Positions 1 to 9,311 of a stretch of DNA of 35,953 nucleotides are shown here, in pieces. Below the pieces are notes generated by a model. The model did not search any database. It was given only the letters and a program-made list of their open reading frames with translations, and was not told where the DNA came from. The stretch is from IMG/VR virus record IMGVR_UViG_3300028844_002848, positions 1-35,953 of that record. The stretch is one strand, 5' to 3'. A program made the position numbers and the translations under genes. Every line of letters begins with the position of its first letter. Positions within the stretch are counted from its first letter, which is position 1. This stretch comes from a virus.

Positions 1-1
1 T

Positions 2-493
2 AGAAAAGATTATAAATCTTCTCCTAAAGAAAGGGGTATGAGAGGTGTGTTTGGAAAATATGGTGAAGAAATTCCACCATCGGTTCTTAGATATATGAGA
101 AAAAATCCTACAGCAATAGTTAATAGGTTATATAAACTTTATGGTGATAAAATCTTTGATAATGTTAAAGGTTCTGAAGAAGAGTTTATGGCGGTTGATG
201 CACAAAGTGGTAAATATGGTCCTTATGATAGAGACAATGATGGTATCGCAAGTAGTGTTGATCAAGATGATGATGGTGATGGTGTATTAGATTTAAATAA
301 CGATATGGTCTCTGAAGAAGAAATGATGTCCGTATATGATGACGCATCTAACTTAACTAACGATTTAGAATCTGATAAAGTTAAAAGAGGTCAAACAGTA
401 GGAGTTAAAGACAATAAAGGTACTGTTAGAACTATAACTGTTAATGAATCAACAAAAAAATTACTCAAAAAATTTCTAAATACTAGAAAGTAA
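2..493 (+). CDS. Partial hypothetical protein with Asp-rich calcium-binding-like motif
   Basis: The reading frame is open to the left edge of the window, so this is probably the 3' part of a longer gene. An internal ATG at 38 would give 151 aa, but the residues before it (from codon 2-4 on) read as ordinary protein. Counted from that ATG, residues 64-85 hold two Asp-rich stretches, DRDNDG and DQDDDGDGV, which look like thrombospondin type-3 calcium-binding repeats. The C-terminus is basic (KKLLKKFLNTRK). It is followed one base after its stop by the next gene, so it belongs to the same transcript as the putative virion genes downstream. The function is unknown; a virion or structural role is inferred only from position. 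Confidence 0.6.
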   Translation, partial: RKDYKSSPKERGMRGVFGKYGEEIPPSVLRYMRKNPTAIVNRLYKLYGDKIFDNVKGSEEEFMAVDAQSGKYGPYDRDNDGIASSVDQDDDGDGVLDLNNDMVSEEEMMSVYDDASNLTNDLESDKVKRGQTVGVKDNKGTVRTITVNESTKKLLKKFLNTRK

Positions 494-494
494 A

Positions 495-821
495 ATGAAA
501 AAAAGAGATATCGTAAAAGGTTTGATAAATGAAAAGTTCGCTTCAAAGGCACAGCAACGATTCTTTTATGCTAAATGTGATGATGCTTCTAATAAAGAAG
601 AAAGAGAATGGTGTGATAGAGCTAAAGAATTTTCTGATGATACCGACTTTGATGATATTCCTGAAAAAGTAAAACAAAAAAATAACCCCAAAATAAAGAA
701 AGGTGAATTAATGGAATACATTAATTTCAAAAAAAATGGTGGTGTTAGAAAATTAACGAAAAATGATATCTTACGAGAACAATACGATGGTATAGAGGCT
801 CATGTATTTAGAAGATATTAG
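495..821 (+). CDS. Hypothetical small charged protein (SKAQQRFF motif)
   Basis: 108 aa, starting one base after the upstream stop. The N-terminus MKKRDIVKGLINEKFASKAQQ is basic and then carries the phrase FASKAQQRFFYAKC, which resembles small phage and bacterial proteins with an 'SKAQQRFF' signature. Two cysteines (YAKCDD and REWCDR) sit about 13 residues apart. The rest is highly charged and probably helical. No catalytic motif is seen. The LINE tripeptide near the N-terminus resembles the L/I-x-E prohead-protease signature, but the next residue is K and not a small residue. Function unknown. Confidence 0.65.
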   Translation: MKKRDIVKGLINEKFASKAQQRFFYAKCDDASNKEEREWCDRAKEFSDDTDFDDIPEKVKQKNNPKIKKGELMEYINFKKNGGVRKLTKNDILREQYDGIEAHVFRRY

Positions 822-1191
822 AGAAAGTGGTTTAATTAATATGTTCGGTGCAGCACCTATCCTTAATTGGACTAAGGATGATTTACATAGGTGGTTATAT
901 GGTATGAGTAATGATATTGAGTCATTAGAAAGTCGAATTGAATCTCTTAAGGATGAAGATGATTATGAAGATGATAATGAATATGAGATAGATTCATTAG
1001 AAGAACAATTAGAAATAATAAATCGTTTATTAGGTAATAAACAAAAAATTAGGGATATATTAATTAGGGCAGCTTTAACTAGAATAGAAAATGGGGATGG
1101 TAATACGGAAACCAGAAGAGTTCAAAGGTTATTTGAAAAGTTAGCTAAGGAGTCTTGGATGATGTGGACAACTGGTATTCATGGTTCATAA
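802..1191 (+). CDS. Hypothetical acidic coiled-coil protein
   Basis: 129 aa. The start at 802 overlaps the previous gene by 20 bases. A later ATG at 841 exists, but the preceding residues MYLEDIRESGLIN look like part of the protein (RESGLINMFGAAP reads as one conserved-looking block), so the upstream start is preferred. Residues about 35-85 are strongly acidic and heptad-like (ESLESRIESLKDEDDYEDD, then EEQLEIINRLL), which suggests a coiled coil. No enzymatic motif is visible. Its place in the left-hand run suggests a virion or assembly protein, but function is unknown. Confidence 0.65.
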   Translation: MYLEDIRESGLINMFGAAPILNWTKDDLHRWLYGMSNDIESLESRIESLKDEDDYEDDNEYEIDSLEEQLEIINRLLGNKQKIRDILIRAALTRIENGDGNTETRRVQRLFEKLAKESWMMWTTGIHGS

Positions 1192-1197
1192 AAAAAT

Positions 1198-2652
1198 ATG
1201 AAAAAAAATATGAAAAAAAATATTATAAACAATGTAACTAAAAGAGTTCTAAAAGAAAAAATTAGAAACAAAAGAATTACAGAAGCGATAGAGTATGATC
1301 CTGAACACCCTGAAAGGATGAATCCAGGTATCGAAAGAAAACTAAGAAGTGGTGAACATATTTTTGGTAAAAGTAAATCAGTACCATCTGGATCAGAAAA
1401 TCAAAACTATTCCGAAAAATTAGCCGGTAAGAGATTTAAAGAAATCATCAATAAAGTTAAAAGATATCATGGGGTTCAAAACATAAGCCCTAGTATGATG
1501 AATGAAATGTTTCAGATAATGCAAGAAATTGGTCAAATAGAAACTACATATAAGGATAAATTAGAAAAATTGGCGGTAGATATAGTATCTGAAGAATTCG
1601 ATATCCCAGATCAAATGTTAGAAGCTAATTTATCCCCTCCTGGTTCTGATTTAAACTTCGGTGGTGATGAAGAAGAAGAGGAAGAGGAAGAGGAAAATTA
1701 CGATTCTGATTTTAACTTACCTAAAGCACCTAAAAGTGCGGAAAGAATGGAGCAGTTAGAGATGGAGGTAGATAAAAGAAGGGTTATAAACGCTTTAATG
1801 CAAGGAGCCTCTAAAAAAGGTCATTACATTTTTCATATGGTAGCAGATGAATTAGATAAATTAAATCCAAGACTTATGATTTTGTACGGTAAACTTATGT
1901 CATTAGCCGATTTCCAATATTGGATTATACCAGAAAGTGTAATGGGTGGTACTGCAGGTGGTACGGAAGAAATTGTATGGAGAAAAGCTGAAAAAGCAGA
2001 AGATAAAGATGAGGAAGAAGAGATGGAAAAAGTAAACGTTGAGGAAGGTGATGAAATACCTGTAGTAGTAGCTAACGCATGGGTTTTCCCACTTTTAGTT
2101 CATGAACTTATTAAAGGTACTTTAGAATTGTCAGCTATCAATTGGGCTGATGGTCATTTAGATTTTGATGAACAGAGAGAAGTGATTGAAAAAGCTGACA
2201 CAGTAGAAGGTGAGATATGGGGAATGAGATTAGGTCCAGGTATGTGGGAAAAATTCTTAGATTGTATCGATCCGGATGATTACGATATTAAACAATGGTT
2301 ATTTCATGAATTAAGTAAGTTACCAGCTAAACAATTTCATGAGTTTATGAAAGAGATATTGGTAGGTAGTGAGAAATGTAAAGAAGTAATTAAAACATTA
2401 AAAGATTTACACTATGAAGAACCAAGTGAAGGTTTAGATGATATTATTGACGATACGATTGATAATATAGAGTCCGATGATATGGGAGATATATTAGATA
2501 ATCTTGGTATTGAAGTAGAAGATGATATTGAACCAGAAACTGAAGATGTAGACTACTCTGAAATGTCTAAATCTGAAATTCAAAGTCTTATAAATAAAGC
2601 CTTAGATGATAAAGATTTTGAAAAACTCGAAATATTACACAAATATCTATAA
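1198..2652 (+). CDS. Hypothetical structural protein with poly-Glu tract
   Basis: 484 aa. Two in-frame ATGs four codons apart sit in a tandem 12-base repeat (atgaaaaaaaat twice from 1198), so the start could be 1198 or 1210. The N-terminus is basic and contains RITE-A (residues 26-30), which fits the T4 gp21 cleavage pattern I-x-E|A. A region about residues 45-135 (ERKLRSGEHIFGK, then EKLAGKRFKEIINKVKRYHG) is mostly helical. A glutamate run lies at about 158-166. The C-terminus (SEMSKSEIQSLINKALDDKDFEKLE) is a short helical domain. A strong terminator follows directly, ending this transcription unit. It resembles uncharacterised virion proteins of T4-like marine phages; the exact role is unknown. 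Confidence 0.7.
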   Translation: MKKNMKKNIINNVTKRVLKEKIRNKRITEAIEYDPEHPERMNPGIERKLRSGEHIFGKSKSVPSGSENQNYSEKLAGKRFKEIINKVKRYHGVQNISPSMMNEMFQIMQEIGQIETTYKDKLEKLAVDIVSEEFDIPDQMLEANLSPPGSDLNFGGDEEEEEEEEENYDSDFNLPKAPKSAERMEQLEMEVDKRRVINALMQGASKKGHYIFHMVADELDKLNPRLMILYGKLMSLADFQYWIIPESVMGGTAGGTEEIVWRKAEKAEDKDEEEEMEKVNVEEGDEIPVVVANAWVFPLLVHELIKGTLELSAINWADGHLDFDEQREVIEKADTVEGEIWGMRLGPGMWEKFLDCIDPDDYDIKQWLFHELSKLPAKQFHEFMKEILVGSEKCKEVIKTLKDLHYEEPSEGLDDIIDDTIDNIESDDMGDILDNLGIEVEDDIEPETEDVDYSEMSKSEIQSLINKALDDKDFEKLEILHKYL

Positions 2653-2677
2653 TTATTACAACCAATAATATATAATA

Positions 2678-2701
2678 AAATCCCACTCAGTGGGATTTTT
2701 T
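2678..2701 (+). terminator. Rho-independent terminator
   Basis: A near-perfect inverted repeat AAATCCCACT / AGTGGGATTT, with effectively a 3-5 nt loop once end pairs open, followed by a T run. It lies 25 bases after the stop of the 484-aa gene. Confidence 0.85.
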
Positions 2702-2712
2702 GTTTATATTAA

Positions 2713-2721
2713 GTATTTATA
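2713..2721 (+). promoter_or_regulatory. Putative late promoter box (GTATTTATA)
   Basis: An ATATTTAT-like box placed after the terminator at 2678 and 6-7 bases before the ATG at 2728. If it acts as a T4-type -10 element, the transcript would be almost leaderless. It is one of eight such boxes described in the findings. Confidence 0.35.
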
Positions 2722-2727
2722 TGTAAG

Positions 2728-3831
2728 ATGAAAGGAAACATTAAAAAAATACTATTAGAATATATTGATTTATCTAGATATAAAAAACTTAAAAACGCTG
2801 TTTACAGTTATTTAGATTATGAACTTAGTGATGAAGAACTCGAAAAAGATGATTATACAGAGGAGGAGAAATTAGAGTTATTACCTTATATGATGTCATC
2901 TGATTTTAATGTAGATGAAAATGACGCTATTCAGTTTATATTTAAATATTTTATGGATAAAGGTGAGGACCCATTAGAATATATTGAATTCGTTACTTTA
3001 AGGGGTAAAATGTATGGGTCCGAAATTAGTGATATGTTTGGGAAAACTGGGTGGTACGACAAATATCTGAAGGATGAACGAGCCTTTCCACAATTGTTTA
3101 ATGATGTAGTAAAAAAAGGGGATAAGTTTTATCTTACTATTGATCATTGGAGTGAGTTAACAATGTTAGTTAATAAAGGTGATCGAGATTATGCTGAACG
3201 TATACTGGGAGAAGATTGGGCTGAATTATATGGTTATTATGATGTGGATTGGTCTAGTGATATTGTAGATAACCTTGATGAAGAAAGTATAAAACACATA
3301 AAAGATCATATTAAAGAAGGTGATTTTATTGGTCAAGAAATGAGTGAATATTCTATGGATGATGGACAGTTCCATACACTAACAGAAGATATAGTAAATG
3401 ATACTGATACTATATTAAGATTAATAGATGAGGAACTTATCTTTGATGAATTACGTCGTGAATTGGCATCCCAATATAGGTGGGCGTATGAACAGGCTGG
3501 TGAGGATGAGTTATTTAATAACCTTAAAGATAGTATAGAAGAACTTTTAGGTTCTAAAGGTAAGTGGGAAGATGTGAAAAATAAAGATGGTGATATTATA
3601 AAACAATTAATTTATTTTGATATTACGGATATATTTTATAAGTATTTAATCGAATCTTTAGAAACAACAAGTGAAATGCCTGGAGAATATTATTCCGATT
3701 ACATAAGTATGTTATCAGAAGTTTTATATGAAACAGATGAGTTAATATCGTTACCAGATATGAATTATTTTTATCCGGATTCTACAAAGACTTGGGAATA
3801 TTTTAATTATAACTTACAAGGAAATATTTAA
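2728..3831 (+). CDS. Hypothetical acidic protein
   Basis: 367 aa, first gene after the terminator. The N-terminus MKGNIKKILLEYIDLS is basic then hydrophobic and ends in LLE, similar to the beginnings of other unknown genes here, although the following Tyr is not ideal for a gp21-type cleavage site. The rest is very acidic and rich in aromatic residues (for example FGKTGWYDKYLKDERAFPQL at about 110-130 and ILGEDWAELYGYYDVDW at about 160-175). No catalytic motif, signal peptide or membrane span is seen. It ends one base before the next ATG, so the two are probably cotranscribed. Function unknown; a packaged or structural protein is possible. Confidence 0.65.
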   Translation: MKGNIKKILLEYIDLSRYKKLKNAVYSYLDYELSDEELEKDDYTEEEKLELLPYMMSSDFNVDENDAIQFIFKYFMDKGEDPLEYIEFVTLRGKMYGSEISDMFGKTGWYDKYLKDERAFPQLFNDVVKKGDKFYLTIDHWSELTMLVNKGDRDYAERILGEDWAELYGYYDVDWSSDIVDNLDEESIKHIKDHIKEGDFIGQEMSEYSMDDGQFHTLTEDIVNDTDTILRLIDEELIFDELRRELASQYRWAYEQAGEDELFNNLKDSIEELLGSKGKWEDVKNKDGDIIKQLIYFDITDIFYKYLIESLETTSEMPGEYYSDYISMLSEVLYETDELISLPDMNYFYPDSTKTWEYFNYNLQGNI

Positions 3832-3832
3832 A

Positions 3833-4693
3833 ATGAAAATAAGGTTAACTGAGATACAATATCGTAAACTAATTAAAGAAACTACTTTAAAATTTAATAA
3901 AGACATTACACCGATGGTTGAGGTGTTTGTTGAAGACATTAAAAATATTAAACACCCAATAAAGGTGATGAACTTATTTTTTAATATTTATAAACTAACT
4001 TTAAACGATATAAAAAATAATAAGTTATTATATAAAACAATGTATAATATTGATTGGTGGGGTATTAATGAAGAAGTTGTTGTGGATAGATATAAATATA
4101 GTGAGATAGTTGAGTTTTTCTTACAATCAGAATTTGATAGAATTATGAATATGTCTACCCCATATCAAAGGTTTAATAATTTATTTTCATTACGTAATAA
4201 ATTCGATGGTTGGGAGGATATGAAAACTATGGATAAAATTAACCACCAAATGATGAATGATAGTTTTTTAGTTATCGAAGATATTTTAAATACTTATTCA
4301 GGTGTGGAAGCCATAAAAAGGTTATCTATATTTAATAAAAGAACAAAATATAGATTTCATACCGAAATATCTGATGTTGTGAATAATATCACCAAAGAAA
4401 ATGAATTAACATTAGTTAATAAAAGTGGTGGATATAGTTTACAAAAAAAAGAGGGTTCGATGGTTAGACAATTAATAGATTATATGACAGATGACGTAAA
4501 TGCGGAAAGAAAAACAAAAAGAGGTTTCTTAGAATATATAGGGTCAGAATATTCAAGAGGTCAATTCGCAACTTTTTGGTCAGCAGTAAATAAACAAGGT
4601 ATTATAGAAAAAGTTGGTGGTGGTTCTAATGTAACATATAAACTAGGTCCAAATTACGATGATTGGGAAAAGGGTAAGGTAGTAGCGTTTTAA
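3833..4693 (+). CDS. Hypothetical protein upstream of terminase; possible DNA-binding C-terminus
   Basis: 286 aa. It begins MKIRLTEIQYRKLIKETT; I14-K-E16|T17 fits the T4-type prohead protease cleavage rule (L/I-x-E followed by a small residue), so the first 16 residues may be a capsid-targeting peptide. The middle is helical. The C-terminal 65 residues (RGFLEYIGSEYSRGQFATFW, then NKQGIIEKVGGGSNVTYKLG) look like a compact winged-helix-type module, but this is only a visual impression. It sits where T4 has its small terminase gene, immediately upstream of the large subunit. Small terminase is therefore one possibility; an internal or structural head protein is the other. Neither is proven. Confidence 0.65.
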   Translation: MKIRLTEIQYRKLIKETTLKFNKDITPMVEVFVEDIKNIKHPIKVMNLFFNIYKLTLNDIKNNKLLYKTMYNIDWWGINEEVVVDRYKYSEIVEFFLQSEFDRIMNMSTPYQRFNNLFSLRNKFDGWEDMKTMDKINHQMMNDSFLVIEDILNTYSGVEAIKRLSIFNKRTKYRFHTEISDVVNNITKENELTLVNKSGGYSLQKKEGSMVRQLIDYMTDDVNAERKTKRGFLEYIGSEYSRGQFATFWSAVNKQGIIEKVGGGSNVTYKLGPNYDDWEKGKVVAF

Positions 4694-4703
4694 ATAAATT
4701 ATT

Positions 4704-6506
4704 ATGGATAGGAATGAAAAATTAAAAATATTTGCCAAATGTTTAGGTGACCCTATATACGCTGTCGAAACATTTCTTAAAACATATGACTTAACCCAAA
4801 AAGGATTTGTACCATTTAAACTATTTTATAAACAAAAACAGATAATTAAATCTTACGAAGAAAATAATCGTAACATTGTAACTAAACCAAGGCAAGCAGG
4901 TGTATCTACTACTACTGCAGCATATATCGCAATAAAAATTGCGTTTTGTGACCCTAATAACCCATGGAAGGTCTTAGTTTTAGCCAATAAACAAACGTTG
5001 GCTCAAGAATTTCTTAAAAAAATTAAAGATTTTACTGATCAAATACCTGAATGGGTATGGGGAATATCAGAAGGGGACTCTTATTTAGATATAGAAGCTA
5101 AGGGACACATAAAAACAAAAACCACTAAATGTGAGGTTAAGGCACTAGCAACTTCAAAAGATGCTTTAAGGGGATATACACCAACATTTTTAGTTATGGA
5201 TGAGGCAGCCTTTATAGATAACGGTGCAGAGGTATTCGGTGCCGCTTTAACGTCATTGGGTACAGGTGGTAAAGTTACGTTAATATCCACACCTAATGGT
5301 CAAGACGCTTTATACTATAAAACATATGACGGTGCAAAACAAGGTGACAACAATTTCAACATCATTGAGATGAAGTGGCACGAAGATATTAGATATAATA
5401 GGGAATTAAGGTGGTTGAGAGGTGAAGAAGAAGTAATCACATGTGAAACCATAGGTAGAGAAACGTTGAGGTGGGAATATAGTGGTAACACATACGAAAC
5501 AGATGGTACACATATCGAAGATTATGATGTGATGTTAAAAGATGGGTGGAAAGCAACATCTCACTGGTATGAGGAAATGTGTAGAGATATGAACGGTAAT
5601 AAAAAACAAATAGCACAAGAGCTAGATGTTTCATTTGTTTCTTCAGGTGGTAACGTAATAGACGATGAGTATATCGATTACCAAAACGAAAATTATGTTA
5701 AAGAACCTAAATATAAGGCTGAAATGGAAAAATCTATGTGGATTTGGAAAGAACCTGAAGAGGGTCATAAATACATTATGGGTGTTGATGTTTCTAGAGG
5801 TGATGGTAAAGATAGTTCTACTATAGTTATTTTAGATTTTGATGGTTTGGAACAAGTGGCAGAATTTAAATATAAATTACCACCGGATTTATTAGCAGAA
5901 ATAGTTTATAAATATGGTAACCTATATAAAGCATATACTGTTGTCGATATAACAGGTGGTATGGGAGTTTCTACAGTAATGAAGTTATTAGAAATGGAAT
6001 ATAAATATTTACATTATGATGACCCAAAAAGTAGGAAACTTAGTGAAAAATACGCTAAAACAGTTTATAAACAAGGTGATAAAGTACCCGGATTTAATGT
6101 TGGTAGTAGTAGACTACAAATGGTTAGTGATTTAGAAGAACATATTAGAGAAAGTAAAACGATTATAAGATCAGTTAGATTGATTTCTGAATTGAAGACT
6201 TTTGTTTATAGAAATGGTAGACCAGATCATATGGATGGGTATCACGATGACATTATTATGGCGTTGGCAATGCCACTATTTGTAGTACAAACTACATTTA
6301 AAAAATTAGAAACCATAGAAAAACAAACAAAGGCAATGTTAGACGGTTGGGTTAATACTAATTCAACAAACGAAGTAAATAAAGTGAATAAAAATTATAC
6401 TAACCCCTTTTATAATAATACCCTCACTAATAATTCAACTATCCCAACTAACCCTAATGACAATAACAATGATGGTGATTATAACTGGTTATTTGGTTTT
6501 AAGTAA
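4704..6506 (+). CDS. Terminase large subunit (gp17-like)
   Basis: 600 aa, close to T4 gp17 in length and architecture. This motor ATPase/nuclease cuts concatemeric DNA and pumps it into the prohead through the portal. The N-terminal ATPase has a variant Walker A loop at about 61-70 (KPRQAGVSTT), Walker B at about 161-167 (FLVMDE, with D166 and E167) and the coupling motif ISTPNG at about 194-199. The C-terminal RNase H-like nuclease shows its acidic residues at D362 (GVDVSRGDGKD), D415 (VVDITGGMG) and the D515/D516 pair (GYHDDIIMALA). The last 60 residues are Asn/Thr-rich and look like a flexible tail. It lies 10 bases after the preceding gene and upstream of portal. Confidence 0.96.
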   Translation: MDRNEKLKIFAKCLGDPIYAVETFLKTYDLTQKGFVPFKLFYKQKQIIKSYEENNRNIVTKPRQAGVSTTTAAYIAIKIAFCDPNNPWKVLVLANKQTLAQEFLKKIKDFTDQIPEWVWGISEGDSYLDIEAKGHIKTKTTKCEVKALATSKDALRGYTPTFLVMDEAAFIDNGAEVFGAALTSLGTGGKVTLISTPNGQDALYYKTYDGAKQGDNNFNIIEMKWHEDIRYNRELRWLRGEEEVITCETIGRETLRWEYSGNTYETDGTHIEDYDVMLKDGWKATSHWYEEMCRDMNGNKKQIAQELDVSFVSSGGNVIDDEYIDYQNENYVKEPKYKAEMEKSMWIWKEPEEGHKYIMGVDVSRGDGKDSSTIVILDFDGLEQVAEFKYKLPPDLLAEIVYKYGNLYKAYTVVDITGGMGVSTVMKLLEMEYKYLHYDDPKSRKLSEKYAKTVYKQGDKVPGFNVGSSRLQMVSDLEEHIRESKTIIRSVRLISELKTFVYRNGRPDHMDGYHDDIIMALAMPLFVVQTTFKKLETIEKQTKAMLDGWVNTNSTNEVNKVNKNYTNPFYNNTLTNNSTIPTNPNDNNNDGDYNWLFGFK

Positions 6507-6522
6507 CATTTAAACTTTTTTG

Positions 6523-6530
6523 ATATTTAT
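6523..6530 (+). promoter_or_regulatory. Putative late promoter box (ATATTTAT)
   Basis: Box 29 bases before the portal ATG. It is followed by two copies of TTATTATTATAAAA (about 6526 and 6547), the second running into the start codon. Confidence 0.35.
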
Positions 6531-6559
6531 TATTATAAAAAAAACATTATTATTATAAA

Positions 6560-8479
6560 ATGGCAAGAAAAACTATATTTCAACAGTTAAATGACTTATT
6601 TGGTCCAGAAATGAAAAGACCACAAAATAAGTCAACGTATTCTTTAAACGATAAAGAGTTATTAAAAACAAAATCAAAAGAAGAGTACGATTACGAAAAA
6701 TTAAAACAACAACAAGATAAGTATTTATCTGGTATGTGGCAAAAGGTTGATAATGAAATTTATCAACACTCAATTTATTATGAAACTACTAGATTAGCTT
6801 CTTATGCAGATTTTGAAGGGATGGAATTTTTCCCTGAAATCGCAGCAGCTTTAGATATAATGATGGAAGAATCCACTACTTTAAATCCAGATAATAAGGT
6901 TATAAATATATTTTCAGAAAGTAAAAGAGTAAGAAGAATATTAGAAGATTTATTTTTTAATAGGTTAGATATACACACTACATTACCTATGTGGACTAGA
7001 AATACGTGTAAATATGGTGATAATTTTTTATTTTTAAGTATAGACAGTGAAGAAGGTATAACTGGTGTTAAACAATTACCAAATATTGAAATCACTAGGA
7101 AAGATAGTGCTGGGTTCGGTGAAAATTCTATAAACGAAGAAGAGGATCAATTTAATCCCGTTAAATTTGTTTGGGGTCAAAGAGATATAGAGTTTAATGC
7201 TTGGCAAATAGCTCATTTTAGATTGTTAGGTGACGATAGAAGATTACCTTACGGTACATCAATGTTAGAAAAGGCTAGACGTATATGGAAACAACTATTA
7301 CTTTCTGAAGACGCTATGTTAATATATAGAGTAACTAGAGCACCTGAAAGAAGAATATTTAAAATCTTTGTTGGTAATATTGATGAGCAAGATGTACCAT
7401 CATACGTACAAAAAATTGCTAACAACTTTAAAAAGAGTCCTGTTATTGATCAAAATACTGGACAGATAGATACTAGATATAATCAAATGGCGCAAGATCA
7501 AGATTACTTTATACCGGTTAGAGACCCAAACGCCCCTAGCCCAATAGATACTTTACCAGGTGCAACTAACCTTTCAGAAATTGCGGATATACAATATTTA
7601 CAGAAAAAATTATTTACAGCACTTAGGGTTCCTAAACCATTTTTAGGTTTTGAGGAGGTTAACGGTGATGGTAAAAATTTAGCACTACAAGATATAAGAT
7701 TCGCAAGGACAATTAATAGGATTCAGCAATCTATGTTACAAGAATTAAATAAAGTTGCTATAATACATTTATATATTTTAGGTTTGGAGGATGAATTAAA
7801 TAGTTTTACACTATCACTTAATAACCCTTCCACACAAGCAGAGATGTTAAAGATTGAACAAACTCAATTAAAAGTTACCTTATATAAAGATGCAGTAGCA
7901 GATGCAGGTAATGGTTTTGGTGCGATGTCAATGACTAGAGGTAAGAAAGAAATATTGGGTATGTCAGATGAAGACATTAGAAACGACTTAGAACAACAAA
8001 GGTTAGAAAAAGCTGCTTCTGCGGAAATGGAACAAACAGCTAACATTATTAAGAAAACTGGTTTATTCGATAGGGTGGATAAATTATACGGTGACTTTAA
8101 TAGTTTGGTACCTGATAGTGATACTGAAAATTCAGGTGAAGAAGGTGATGTTGGTGATGCTGGTGGAGAAGGTGGTGGTTTTGGTGCTGATTTTGCAGAC
8201 GCAGCTGATAGTTTAGCTGGTGGTGAAGCAGCCGCTGCTGAAACTGCAACTGCCGTAGAATCTACTAAAGAAAAGGATAACTTATTGACTGAAGAGAATA
8301 GGAGAAAATACGTAGAAAAAACAAAAAAATATCAAGGTATGTACCTTAAAAGACTTACTGAAAGTTTAGAAAAAAATGACCATATCTATGATTTAGATTC
8401 AGTAGAAAAAGACGCATCTAAATTAAATAAAAACATAGAAGATATGACAAAAGAAATAGATAAAATCATTAAAGAGTAA
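6560..8479 (+). CDS. Portal vertex protein (gp20-like)
   Basis: 639 aa. It would form the dodecameric ring at the DNA-entry vertex and dock the terminase and the neck. Family features include the N-terminal helical region (YYETTRLASYADFEGMEFFP at 73-92), YGTSMLEKAR at 231-240 and the hallmark TRAPERRIFKI at 259-269, followed by VGN. Residues about 525-575 are Gly/Ala/Glu-rich low complexity (EGDVGDAGGEGGGFGADFAD), then a helical, charged C-terminal end. The Ala/Gly tract is a long addition compared with T4 gp20 (524 aa). Position after terminase matches the T4-like order. Confidence 0.93.
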   Translation: MARKTIFQQLNDLFGPEMKRPQNKSTYSLNDKELLKTKSKEEYDYEKLKQQQDKYLSGMWQKVDNEIYQHSIYYETTRLASYADFEGMEFFPEIAAALDIMMEESTTLNPDNKVINIFSESKRVRRILEDLFFNRLDIHTTLPMWTRNTCKYGDNFLFLSIDSEEGITGVKQLPNIEITRKDSAGFGENSINEEEDQFNPVKFVWGQRDIEFNAWQIAHFRLLGDDRRLPYGTSMLEKARRIWKQLLLSEDAMLIYRVTRAPERRIFKIFVGNIDEQDVPSYVQKIANNFKKSPVIDQNTGQIDTRYNQMAQDQDYFIPVRDPNAPSPIDTLPGATNLSEIADIQYLQKKLFTALRVPKPFLGFEEVNGDGKNLALQDIRFARTINRIQQSMLQELNKVAIIHLYILGLEDELNSFTLSLNNPSTQAEMLKIEQTQLKVTLYKDAVADAGNGFGAMSMTRGKKEILGMSDEDIRNDLEQQRLEKAASAEMEQTANIIKKTGLFDRVDKLYGDFNSLVPDSDTENSGEEGDVGDAGGEGGGFGADFADAADSLAGGEAAAAETATAVESTKEKDNLLTEENRRKYVEKTKKYQGMYLKRLTESLEKNDHIYDLDSVEKDASKLNKNIEDMTKEIDKIIKE

Positions 8480-8496
8480 TTTTTTAAAAAATCTAG

Positions 8497-8509
8497 ATAT
8501 TTATAAATA
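8497..8509 (+). promoter_or_regulatory. Putative late promoter box (ATATTTATAAATA)
   Basis: Contains ATATTTAT and, overlapping it at 8502-8509, an exact TATAAATA, the T4 late promoter -10 consensus, reading toward the gene at 8517. The box ends 7 bases before the ATG. Confidence 0.45.
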
Positions 8510-8516
8510 AAAAAAC

Positions 8517-9296
8517 ATGGAAAATTTCGGTAATATAAAAGATACATTTAAAACTATTGTAATAGAGTCTATATTAAAAAAAGAAAAAAGTGGTAAAGAA
8601 CTATTTTCTAAATTCGTTAAACTAATTAAAGAAGATAAGACACTAACTAACCAATACTTAATTTATAAAAATTTACAAACAAAAAAGTTCGATGATTCAT
8701 CGGAAGCTAAAGACTATATTAAGGAAAATATTACATTATTAAAATCATTAAACGAAAATAAAGTAATAGAATCTAACGAAAAATTAATTAATATCTTAAG
8801 TGGTAAAAATATTATTAAAGAAAATGATGAGTTTTATTCACATATCGATTTTTTATCAAAAACTACTAAGTCTCCATTAAACATAGATAAAATTACTGAA
8901 TCTATAAACTACATTAAACATCTGATGTTAGAGAAAGAGGAAGAAGTTGTTACAGAAAAAATTGATTCTGAATTACCTCCAAGTGTGTTAGCTAAATTAT
9001 CTGTTAATAAGTTTAACGATAAATACTCCGACATCAGTGAGTCCGAAAAAAGAATTATAAGAACTATTTTAAATGGTGATGACAATGATAAAGAAGAAAC
9101 GTTCTCTACATTAAAAAGAGAATGTATAGATACTATTGATAATAGATTATCTGAATCTTCTGATATTGACTTAAAAGATAAATTACTCAAAGTTAAAGAT
9201 AAACTATTAAATATGAACTTTGATAATGAGAATTATATTGATGACATCAATAAAGTTTACGAACTTAAAGAGTCTGTATCAGTAACTTCCGAGTAA
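8517..9296 (+). CDS. Hypothetical helical head-region protein
   Basis: 259 aa, rich in Lys, Glu, Ser and Asn and predicted by eye to be almost all helix. It lies between portal and protease, where T4 carries small prohead core genes (67 and 68), so a core/scaffold component is a reasonable inference from position only. Several L/I-x-E|S tripeptides occur (for example KITES at about residue 125), which would fit proteolysis during maturation, but such triplets are also expected by chance in this composition. No enzymatic motif is visible. Confidence 0.65.
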   Translation: MENFGNIKDTFKTIVIESILKKEKSGKELFSKFVKLIKEDKTLTNQYLIYKNLQTKKFDDSSEAKDYIKENITLLKSLNENKVIESNEKLINILSGKNIIKENDEFYSHIDFLSKTTKSPLNIDKITESINYIKHLMLEKEEEVVTEKIDSELPPSVLAKLSVNKFNDKYSDISESEKRIIRTILNGDDNDKEETFSTLKRECIDTIDNRLSESSDIDLKDKLLKVKDKLLNMNFDNENYIDDINKVYELKESVSVTSE

Positions 9297-9311
9297 CTTT
9301 AAACACCCTAA

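Noticed and set aside
1198-1221. Tandem atgaaaaaaaat repeat as a regulatory repeat
   Set aside because: Only two copies, in frame, encoding a short Met-Lys-Asn duplication; best seen as start-site ambiguity.
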